64,000 nucleotides of DNA from Haemonchus contortus (Eukaryota > Nematoda > Chromadorea > Rhabditida > Trichostrongylidae). Position numbers and translations under genes: made by a program. A model generated the notes under the pieces. The model was not told the origin of the DNA. It did not search any database and saw only the letters and a program-made list of their open reading frames with translations. Below, piece after piece: positions 53,895 through 64,000 of the stretch. The stretch is from NCBI GenBank assembly GCA_000469685.2, contig LS997567.1, forward strand, positions 18,304,899 through 18,368,898, given 5' to 3'. Position 1 is the stretch's first letter. Every line of letters starts with the position of its first letter.

Positions 53895-56800
53895 TCAGGC
53901 CGAAAGTGCAGATGGAGTCACGGTGAAAGAAAACGTCGATATCCTGACAAGACAACGTAAGCGAAGAAAGGAGGATGACAGAAATGACGGTTAGAAGAGG
54001 CGTGTTCAGAAATTCCTGTACATCGTATCTTCGATCCAGTCGTCTGCGGTGGAATAGTAATTTGTGGCAGAGTAGCCATACTGAGCGTGCAGTAAACTTG
54101 ATGAAATAGCACATTCCTCTACCGAAGAGACGGCACGGTTTGCCTATCACTACGGGTACGTAGCACAGTGCATACCCCAGTGCTATCCCGATGTATATGA
54201 TGAAGGCGATTGCCGTGATTGCCGCTCGTGGGGAACACTCCGGGTTGAATATGTTAGCGGTGCAAATCCAACAACGGATATTGTCGCAAAACGAGGCAGG
54301 TGGGCAGGAAGCTTTCAATAGGCTGAGACTTTGTCCTTCGAAAAGTTTCAACTGGACATGATGTTCGTGTAGAAGTACTTCCGGTGGAAAGTGTATCGTT
54401 TCATTCCCGCGGGGATTGTCTTTTACGTAACAGTTCCCTTCCACACAGAGTTCATACCTCTCGACGTCATTAGTGGTAATGGTCACTCCTCCGGGGATGC
54501 AGGACATATGTCCAACTACATTGGCTGCCGATACAACGTTTGAAGCCAGCATAAGGGCTGTGACGCAAGCTAGCAGAACTTTTGCTGGAGCATTCACCAC
54601 AGTCGAGGACTGGACAGTCTCGCAATGAGTCGCATTTTCATTGTACTTCACCCGTTTTCGAGGTCGCAGCTCATATCGAGGTGCTGATTCTGGTTTGCCT
54701 GGGCTTTCTGGCTTGTTGACCGAAGGCGGAGGCTCGTTATCGCTATCTTCCAATTCAAGTGGAAAGAGAAGATTGACTGGTCTTCTAACGATGTGTCCGC
54801 TTGGTAACTTCAATTGTACTTCTCTGATCTTCTCGCTGTTGGAGCTAGGTATGCTAATGATTCTTCCTAGCTTCCACGAATTTCTTGGAAGAGCGGGGTC
54901 TGAGATCAACACAACTTGACCAGGCGAAGGGTGAGTGGCTGAGCTCCGTTTATTGTCCATAGAAATCTTATGAGCTTCTCGCAGACTGCTGAGGTACTGT
55001 TGACTCCACACCTTCCAGTATCGTTCTGTCAATTGATGGCTTGAGTTGAGAGCTTTTTCAGCTTGTTTGCGCGTCCTTAATTGAATTTCTTCATCCGGAG
55101 GGTGATAAGTGTCATCTTCAGACTTATCTTGGATCGATTCGAATGGGTAGGATACGACTATATCCCTTTGAATGAAATCTATTGGTCGGAGAATTGGGGT
55201 GTCTTCCCACTTCTCTTCCTGATACGTCAAAGGTCGATTATTGAGGGTTCCTTCCACTTCGACTAAGAGTGTCTCTAGTGTTTCCACAGACACCACTTCA
55301 CGTTGCATGACTTTGTATAGAGAATGCTTCACAGACTTGATCAAGCGTTCATAAAAAGCTCCCTGCCACGGAGCGTACGGTGTAATTGTCTTCCAAGCAA
55401 TTCCCTTCTCTGCCATTGTACTTGCAACTGTGGTATCATTTATCAAAGGCAGGACAGCATCACGGAGTATCTGTTCGCCTAACAGAAACGATGGGCCGTT
55501 GTCCGAAGTGATGCTCGTAGGAACCCCTCTTCTCGCGAAGAACCTACGCAGTGCATTCAGCAGTTGATTCGTTGACATGTCTGGTACGAGCTCCAGGTGT
55601 AGCAGACGCGTGACCATACATGTGATGATTATTCCGTAGACTTTGGTCTGCGCATGATTTTGCTTGGCTATGATTGGACCAAAATAGTCTATTCCTACGT
55701 GTTTGAAAGGGCGAGTTCGCTGTACACGCCGCTCTGGTAGATCTTCCATTTCAGGATATTTGAATGGCAGGCCGTTCAGTCTTTGGCAAGGAACACACAG
55801 TCGTATCACCTGCTTCACCAGCTGACGCAGTTTCGGTATCCAGAAGCGTTGTCTGACATTGGCAATCGTCTGCGCTGTGCTGCAGTGATAAGGAAGATGC
55901 GCATCCTTTATGATTGCTCTCGCAAGGTTCGTCTTGGTGGCAATTAACATCGGATGCTTTGTGTCGAAAGCTATATGCGCATTCCCTAATCGTCCTTGAC
56001 ATCGTAGAATTCCAAATTCATCTCGTCGTACGTTAAGCTGTTTCAGTGCCTTCAGTTGTTCTTCCGTGAAATGAGTGCTTTGGTGATGGCGAACGAGCAC
56101 CCGTTGAACCATCCCGTTCTCGTCGACTGTTATGAACGCATCAGTTGACATTTGGCGAAGTTCTGGGATGCTTGCCTCGAGGCGCTTTCTCAGCTCCGTG
56201 TTCACCTTTTGCGATAGTCGATGGATGAAGCGTAGTACATACGCCAAAGTTCTCTTTGCGGAAGGCAGATGATTGTGTCGGGTCCAATCCAAAAGTTCCG
56301 ATGAGGAGCTTGTAGCTGTTGCGATCGAGCATGATTGTTCAGCTGGTAAGACGAACATTCGATATTCCTTGGACCATACTGATGGATGCTTCAGGAACTC
56401 TGGTCCTTGCCACCACATGTGCCCTTCAAACTCTGTCTTTGTTAGTCCTCTTGTTCCGCAGTCTGATGGATTGTCGGTTGTACTTACGTATCCGAACAGA
56501 ACCGTGGTTCTGAGCTCCTCACAAATTCTTCTTATTTCAGCAACTCTGTTCTTCACAAGAACTCCGACCGATTGTTCCAACGTCGGTGTTCTAATGCAGC
56601 TGAGAGCTATTTCTGAGTCGGAGAAGACGCATACTTGTTCAATTCTGACTCGATGACCGATTGCCTCATAAAGTGAGTACGCTAGCCTCATCGCCATGGT
56701 AAGAGCGTTGAGCTCCAATTTCGGAATAGTTGGCTTGTCCTTGATGGATGGAAGTTTGGACTTTCCAGCGATAATGTGGCTGTCTGATCCGGAGACGAGG

Positions 56801-59277
56801 TACGCGCAGGCTGCCATTCCGTGTGAACTAGCGTCAGCAAAAAGAACAAGGCTCACATTAGTGTCGATGTGAGCAACTTCCCTCGGAAGCGATATCTCAA
56901 AGCCATCTGCTCCTTCCACAATGTTCTGCCATTCTTGCTGGTGTTCGACTGACAGCGGAGTGTCCCAGTCGTAGCCGTGTTTCCAAAGCTGTTGCAGAAA
57001 GTGCTTTCCTCGAAGGGTTAGAGGTGTCAGCAGCCCTAATGGATCATAAACAGAGGCTGCTTGTTCCGAGATCGACCTTTTTGTTGACTTTCCAGAAGTA
57101 GGTCGATAGCGACATGTCAGAAGAAGCTCGTCTTTTTCGGATTGCCACCGTATACCAAGGACCTTTTGAAGAGTGTTAGCGCTCAGGTCCGCTGGTGCAA
57201 TACGTGCATTGAGGGTTTCATCGTTTGAACGAAACTCTCGTAGATTCATTCGAAGATCGTTGAACAGCTGCTTTGAATCCGTGTAGAATTGCAGTGCCTC
57301 TTCTTCGGATGACGTCGTTACAATGATATTGTCCACATAGGTGTTACTCGCTACTTCTCTTGCCAGTTTGGGATTCACCGAGCATGTGTCCAGGTGGTGC
57401 TTAATTGTACCGGCCAAGAGAAACGGTGAACAATTGAGTCCAAAAGTCACTCGTGTGAACCTGTAGATGACCGTATTGCCTGGAGTCAACGGTTGATTGA
57501 TATCGCGTAGCCAGATGAAGCGCGTGGCATCCCTGTCTTCGCAGCGCAAATGGACTTGCAAGAATGCTTTCTCGACATCACTAACGATGGCGAAACGTCC
57601 AAGTCGAAAGCGAAGAAGAATGTCGCAGATTTTTGGCAGTATGACCGGTCCTGGATGGAGGACATCGTTAAGAGATGGTTCTCCTTCCAGATGAGCAGAG
57701 GCGTCAAAAACCACTCTGAGTTTAGTGGTCTCCTTCTGAGGGGTGAGAACAGCATGGTGCGCGAGATAGTGCACGACTGATGCTTCAGTGTGGCTGTCCT
57801 CGTCTACTTCCTCAATGATACCCTGCTCGTGCTGACTCGCGATCGTATCGTGATATTGTTGTAAGATGAGAGGATCTTTTGCGAGCTTTGCAAGTGTAGC
57901 CTGAAGTCTTCGTAGAGCAAGTCCTTTGTTGTCTGGGAGTGCTTCGACATTGTCTTTCCAAGGTAGCCCTACATAGTAGCCATCCTGTCTTTTCTCGATC
58001 GTCTGCTCAAATGTCTTCCAAACTTGTGCGTCCACGTTCTTGCGTTCTTCGACACTTGGACCAGTGAACTCATGAACACCTGTCGACTCAAATGTGCAGA
58101 ATTGTTCCCAAGTTTGCAGGTCTTCAACGTCTTCAATCGAACCTGTCGTGCTTATTTTGACTTCTGCGTCGGAGTGCGGCTGTTCCGTGAGATTCGCATC
58201 TGGAGGGGCCTCGTATCCAGACACGAGATATCCTAATTTCGAAGGAATGAGTGTCAGTCCTGAAGGCAAGGTCTTCTGTCTCGCGAAGCCTCCTTCAAGA
58301 AACGTATATAGGTCCGCACATCCAAGTAGCACTTGGGGTTTGAGCTCCATGGTATCCGCGTTTATCGACAGACGGATATTGTTGTCACTCAGAAATCGTC
58401 TGTCCTCTTCGCTGAGGCTACGTCGCAGTATTGGCTCTGTCACAGTCCCGATTTTCGTGACTGTTATTCTGTGAGATTTCCCATGAGAATCCCACATTTG
58501 TACCTGGGTTATTCCGCATGTTTCCTGCAGAGGCTGCTTAGAGCCGAATGTGTTGATAGTCAACTTGGTTGAACTGATATTTCGCAACTGCAAGTGGTCC
58601 GCCAGCTCTGTACAGATGAAGGAGCGATCGGCTCCAGTGTCGAGTAGTACATGAATAGCTTCCAGAGCTTGATCCTTTGGGTTCAGGACGTGCGCTTGTC
58701 CCACGAGAATGTGGACGTCAGCTACGCTTCGCTGGAGGGTGACGAAGGCGGCTGTGTTTGGCACCTCATCGGATGGTTGGGGGTCTGATACCACAGTGTT
58801 CATCTTGGATGTATTCAGAGATTTCTGCACCGACCGTTTGGAAGTGGCTCTATTCGATGTCTGATGTGGCTTTTTGGATTCGTGAGCTGGAGCTCTAATT
58901 TTCGTCGCAGAAGGGAGTTGTTGGCAAAGGGAGGTGTGATGGCCGTGGTTGTTACATATTCTGCATGCTCCTCCTTTGCATTGCACTGTCCAATGTTCTG
59001 CAGAGCCGCAGTTGAGACACAGGTTTCGTTTCCGCATGAAGGACATTCTTTCTTCTCGTGTTGCCACTTCGGTGCAGTCCTTTGCTGCATGATCGCCTTT
59101 ACCGCAGTAGAAGCAGGAGTGTTGACGTTCCGGAGCTGAGGAGATTTTCCGCCCAGTCCGGGGATACCTCCTGTCTCCTGCTGGCTCATGTACCGGCTGC
59201 TGCTCTCGCCCTTTCCCAACCTGGGTTACGATCTTGAGCTCCGTCCGGATATACTCTTTCGCACAGCTGAGGAGCAT
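53869..59277 (-). CDS. pol: BEL gag C-terminus, Pol and start of Env (1802 codons)
   Basis: Open from 59277. Three zinc knuckles (C55-C68, C87-C100, C105-C118) are the nucleic-acid binding end of Gag. Then protease LLDTGADRSF (211-220); reverse transcriptase with RVVFDASA (521), SDVEKAFLQVHL (566), TFGLNCSPFLL (611) and YVDN (647-650, where YVDD is the textbook form); RNase H with FADAS (813), LELNA (854), FSDSE (885) and NPSD (936); integrase with H1127, H1131, C1161, C1164 and D1197 (IDYFGP), D1259 (SDNGPSF), E1310; and a BEL-type C-terminal domain with PGQVVLISDPALPR (1452-1465). From about 1565 the frame is envelope: hydrophobic signal-like 1565-1584, Cys-rich ectodomain, membrane segments near 1685-1712 and 1758-1776. 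Same frame as the upstream gag piece, separated by one TAG. All catalytic blocks are otherwise intact. Confidence 0.95.
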   Translation of the reverse strand: MLLSCAKEYIRTELKIVTQVGKGREQQPVHEPAGDRRYPRTGRKISSAPERQHSCFYCGKGDHAAKDCTEVATREERMSFMRKRNLCLNCGSAEHWTVQCKGGACRICNNHGHHTSLCQQLPSATKIRAPAHESKKPHQTSNRATSKRSVQKSLNTSKMNTVVSDPQPSDEVPNTAAFVTLQRSVADVHILVGQAHVLNPKDQALEAIHVLLDTGADRSFICTELADHLQLRNISSTKLTINTFGSKQPLQETCGITQVQMWDSHGKSHRITVTKIGTVTEPILRRSLSEEDRRFLSDNNIRLSINADTMELKPQVLLGCADLYTFLEGGFARQKTLPSGLTLIPSKLGYLVSGYEAPPDANLTEQPHSDAEVKISTTGSIEDVEDLQTWEQFCTFESTGVHEFTGPSVEERKNVDAQVWKTFEQTIEKRQDGYYVGLPWKDNVEALPDNKGLALRRLQATLAKLAKDPLILQQYHDTIASQHEQGIIEEVDEDSHTEASVVHYLAHHAVLTPQKETTKLRVVFDASAHLEGEPSLNDVLHPGPVILPKICDILLRFRLGRFAIVSDVEKAFLQVHLRCEDRDATRFIWLRDINQPLTPGNTVIYRFTRVTFGLNCSPFLLAGTIKHHLDTCSVNPKLAREVASNTYVDNIIVTTSSEEEALQFYTDSKQLFNDLRMNLREFRSNDETLNARIAPADLSANTLQKVLGIRWQSEKDELLLTCRYRPTSGKSTKRSISEQAASVYDPLGLLTPLTLRGKHFLQQLWKHGYDWDTPLSVEHQQEWQNIVEGADGFEISLPREVAHIDTNVSLVLFADASSHGMAACAYLVSGSDSHIIAGKSKLPSIKDKPTIPKLELNALTMAMRLAYSLYEAIGHRVRIEQVCVFSDSEIALSCIRTPTLEQSVGVLVKNRVAEIRRICEELRTTVLFGYVSTTDNPSDCGTRGLTKTEFEGHMWWQGPEFLKHPSVWSKEYRMFVLPAEQSCSIATATSSSSELLDWTRHNHLPSAKRTLAYVLRFIHRLSQKVNTELRKRLEASIPELRQMSTDAFITVDENGMVQRVLVRHHQSTHFTEEQLKALKQLNVRRDEFGILRCQGRLGNAHIAFDTKHPMLIATKTNLARAIIKDAHLPYHCSTAQTIANVRQRFWIPKLRQLVKQVIRLCVPCQRLNGLPFKYPEMEDLPERRVQRTRPFKHVGIDYFGPIIAKQNHAQTKVYGIIITCMVTRLLHLELVPDMSTNQLLNALRRFFARRGVPTSITSDNGPSFLLGEQILRDAVLPLINDTTVASTMAEKGIAWKTITPYAPWQGAFYERLIKSVKHSLYKVMQREVVSVETLETLLVEVEGTLNNRPLTYQEEKWEDTPILRPIDFIQRDIVVSYPFESIQDKSEDDTYHPPDEEIQLRTRKQAEKALNSSHQLTERYWKVWSQQYLSSLREAHKISMDNKRSSATHPSPGQVVLISDPALPRNSWKLGRIISIPSSNSEKIREVQLKLPSGHIVRRPVNLLFPLELEDSDNEPPPSVNKPESPGKPESAPRYELRPRKRVKYNENATHCETVQSSTVVNAPAKVLLACVTALMLASNVVSAANVVGHMSCIPGGVTITTNDVERYELCVEGNCYVKDNPRGNETIHFPPEVLLHEHHVQLKLFEGQSLSLLKASCPPASFCDNIRCWICTANIFNPECSPRAAITAIAFIIYIGIALGYALCYVPVVIGKPCRLFGRGMCYFIKFTARSVWLLCHKLLFHRRRLDRRYDVQEFLNTPLLTVISVILLSSLTLSCQDIDVFFHRDSICTFGLNGGQAMHS

Positions 59278-59307
59278 GTTGGTGTCCCAGTTGTCGTTTG
59301 GTGACCG

Positions 59308-60174
59308 CTATTCCTTAGCGCGTAGTACGTGGCGTTGTATTCCTTCTGTAAACTTTCCGAGAAGTTGATCTTGCAAAAAGCAGTTGTCAACGTTCTCTCC
59401 TTTTAGTTGAAGCTGCGATACGATTGACGACAACTCTTCCAAAAGTTTCTCTTGGTGTTCCAACCGATCGCTTTGTGCTCGCGCCTTTTGTAGTCTGCGT
59501 ATCATGTGGTCCACAAGAGCCTGTGTGTTCCCGTATTTTTCCTTCAAATGGGCGAGGACTAATGGGTAAGTGCGACCAGAAACCTCGAACTGCTTGACGG
59601 TTTCTTTAGCCTCGCCTTGAAGTGCGTCAAGGAGGTAATTCATCTTGTACAAATCGTCCATTTCTCGAGAATCCACAGAGTGCTTGAAAGCCCCCCAGAA
59701 GGTATCCCATTCCCAGATGCGTTCGCTGAACTTGGGAATAGGAATCGGCGCCAAATTTGTCTGAGGTGCTTCTGAGAAGCTAGTGAGAGTCTCCATTTCA
59801 TCGAGTTCCTCTAGGCGGTGCTTCAGGGAGGTCAGCATTGTCTGTCCATAATCCAAAACAGTTGCGGCTGTTTCGACGTTTGAATTGACCCTTTTGAGGA
59901 TCTCCTCCAACGATGGAGTATCAGCTGCCAAACTGTCAGCAGCATTGCTATAGCGTCCCAAAGCGTCGTCAGCACTGAGCGTTTCCGATTCCAGAATGGC
60001 CTTCACCTTTCTGATCTTCGCACGCTCCGTCCTCATATAGATCCTTCTCTCGTACTCGTCCGATGGAGGTTGCAGAACTGCTTGTGCCCAATCCTTGTTA
60101 GCCTCCAATGCACTATTGAGCCTATTCAGCGCTTTCGTTAGTAGCCCCTGCCTCGTGGACAGCGTAGTAGCCAT
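59308..60174 (-). CDS. gag: BEL gag N-terminal part
   Basis: 288 codons from ATG at 60174. Helical N-terminus (RQGLLTKALNRLNSALEANK), then from about residue 145 the Gag domain common in Pao/BEL elements: IPIPKFSERIWEWDTFWGAF, NYLLDALQGEAKETVKQFEV, YPLVLAHLKEKYGN. Forms the particle core. The frame stops at TAG (59310-59308) but continues in phase for 10 codons to the ATG at 59277 and on through pol. The stop falls inside the Gag domain, before the zinc knuckles, which fits a nonsense mutation better than the usual gag-pol readthrough position. Confidence 0.9.
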   Translation of the reverse strand: MATTLSTRQGLLTKALNRLNSALEANKDWAQAVLQPPSDEYERRIYMRTERAKIRKVKAILESETLSADDALGRYSNAADSLAADTPSLEEILKRVNSNVETAATVLDYGQTMLTSLKHRLEELDEMETLTSFSEAPQTNLAPIPIPKFSERIWEWDTFWGAFKHSVDSREMDDLYKMNYLLDALQGEAKETVKQFEVSGRTYPLVLAHLKEKYGNTQALVDHMIRRLQKARAQSDRLEHQEKLLEELSSIVSQLQLKGENVDNCFLQDQLLGKFTEGIQRHVLRAKE

Positions 60175-60378
60175 GTTAGTCGTGTTAGTGCGTCACTTCA
60201 CTCTGTTAGTGGTGCGTTCACTCGGTTAGTAGTGCAGGACGCGGACTGTCAGCATGCACGGGCAGGACTGTGTGTGAGAGATCGTGTGTGTACTCACTTC
60301 CCCTTTTTTCCGGACTCCTCAGAGACTCCTTGACCGATCCTCTGCTGTGATTCCTTGATCGATCCCCGGCTTCGTTCG

Positions 60379-60396
60379 CTCAGGCTCGATGCACCA
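60379..60396 (-). promoter_or_regulatory. Primer binding site
   Basis: Directly after the 5' LTR the element strand reads TGGTGCATCGAGCCTGAG. TGG pairs with a tRNA CCA end; the first 10 bases fit the 3' end of tRNA-Gly (as I recall it, ending ...CGATGCACCA), after which the match is lost. Tentative assignment to tRNA-Gly. Confidence 0.6.
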
Positions 60397-60723
60397 TATG
60401 CCGGTGGTTCGTATGCGTGGGACTCCTGACGCGATATAAGTTTATTGGGTATATTACCCTATATACAAGCAGACCACAAGAAGGAGAACGACTGAATCTC
60501 CGAGCCATCCACCGTCCTTATATACGGTGGATTATGGGCGGGGAGATGACAATGATAAGCTATGATTACATTCCACAGTACCGATCAGCCGTTAAGCTCA
60601 GCTTACAAGATGAGTCATCCACAATCTATCAATACAATATACATAAAAAATAATCACAACCAATAATCAACCATGCTCAAAACATACAAATACTAAGAAC
60701 TATCATAGAGAGTATTCTCTATA
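60397..60723 (-). repeat. 5' LTR of the BEL element
   Basis: 327 bp. Contains the promoter: TATATAA on the minus strand (60524-60518) within a small inverted repeat CCACCGT / ACGGTGG, preceded in element direction by CCCCGCCC. AATAAA on the minus strand at 60446-60441. Identical to the 3' LTR except one base. Confidence 0.95.
60518..60524 (-). promoter_or_regulatory. TATA box in the 5' LTR
   Basis: TATATAA on the minus strand between two arms of a 7-bp inverted repeat; CCCCGCCC lies just upstream in element direction. Start site expected 25-30 bases further, still inside the LTR. Confidence 0.55.

Positions 60724-64000
<3,277 letters not shown>

Larger units (their letters stand above)
49354..60723 (-). 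mobile_element. BEL/Pao LTR retrotransposon, env-bearing, 11.37 kb
   Basis: Complete element on the minus strand: 5' LTR 60397-60723, gag, pol, env, extra reading frame, 3' LTR 49354-49680, with TCGAT duplicated on either side. LTRs are 327 bp each and differ at one site, so the insertion is recent. Envelope-bearing BEL/Pao elements are known from nematodes (Tas of Ascaris, Cer7 group of C. elegans), and their env is related to phlebovirus glycoproteins. This copy has an in-frame TAG in gag, a frame change between pol and env, and a foldback element in env, so it is not intact as it stands. Confidence 0.95.

Noticed and set aside
59278..59310. Programmed stop readthrough as the main explanation
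   Set aside because: The TAG is inside the Gag domain rather than at the gag-pol joint; kept only as a testable alternative.

Overview
The window looks like nuclear DNA of a nematode, most likely a rhabditid or strongylid. The suggestion rests on its repeats: an env-bearing BEL/Pao retrotransposon of the Tas/Cer7 type, RTE- and CR1-type LINEs, several Tc1/mariner lineages, foldback elements using the Tc4/Tc5 target CTNAG, short TTAA-flanked elements, and small Helitrons. I found no convincing single-copy host gene. Almost the whole 64 kb is mobile DNA, much of it nested. Assignments come from motifs and internal comparison only.

Layout. 1-3440: a CR1-like LINE reverse transcriptase split by a 2.05-kb Tc4-like foldback element. 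4.5-12.1 kb: Tc1-like transposase remnants broken by a 3.5-kb long-inverted-repeat element (itself holding two TTAA elements, an RTE fragment and a tRNA-like sequence) and by a complete 1.27-kb IS630/Tc1-type element. 13.6-17.4 kb: a complete Tc1-like element, an RTE 3' end and a complete mariner. 18.2-25.6 kb: a Helitron, a second foldback element, a second mariner and a TTAA element. 27-34.5 kb: a short retroposed unit with a hammerhead-like core, a 3-kb CR1 remnant, a near-perfect hairpin, a 2-kb RTE remnant and a mariner fragment. 34.8-38.2 kb: a Tc1-like gene split by a foldback element that is itself split by a TTAA element. 38.7-49.3 kb: a Helitron, a foldback element, a mariner carrying a Helitron, CR1 and transposase pieces, and a TTAA element carrying a complete DNA transposon.

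49354-60723 is an 11.37-kb BEL/Pao element on the minus strand. It has 327-bp LTRs differing at one site and a TCGAT target duplication, and it sits inside an older DNA transposon. In element order it encodes Gag, Pol (protease, reverse transcriptase, RNase H, integrase), an envelope region with a phlebovirus-type class II fusion motif, and an unrecognised 399-residue coiled-coil, Ser/Arg-rich protein just before the 3' LTR. Gag has an in-frame TAG, pol and env lie in different frames, and a foldback element sits in the env tail. From about 60999 to the window end there is about 3 kb of TCTA tetranucleotide repeat.

Main observations: (1) the extra reading frame of the BEL element; (2) five foldback elements at CTNAG sites, all with tRNA-like (A-box/B-box) modules inside their inverted repeats, belonging to at least three different tRNA-like types; (3) many insertions that can be checked against an empty site elsewhere in the window.
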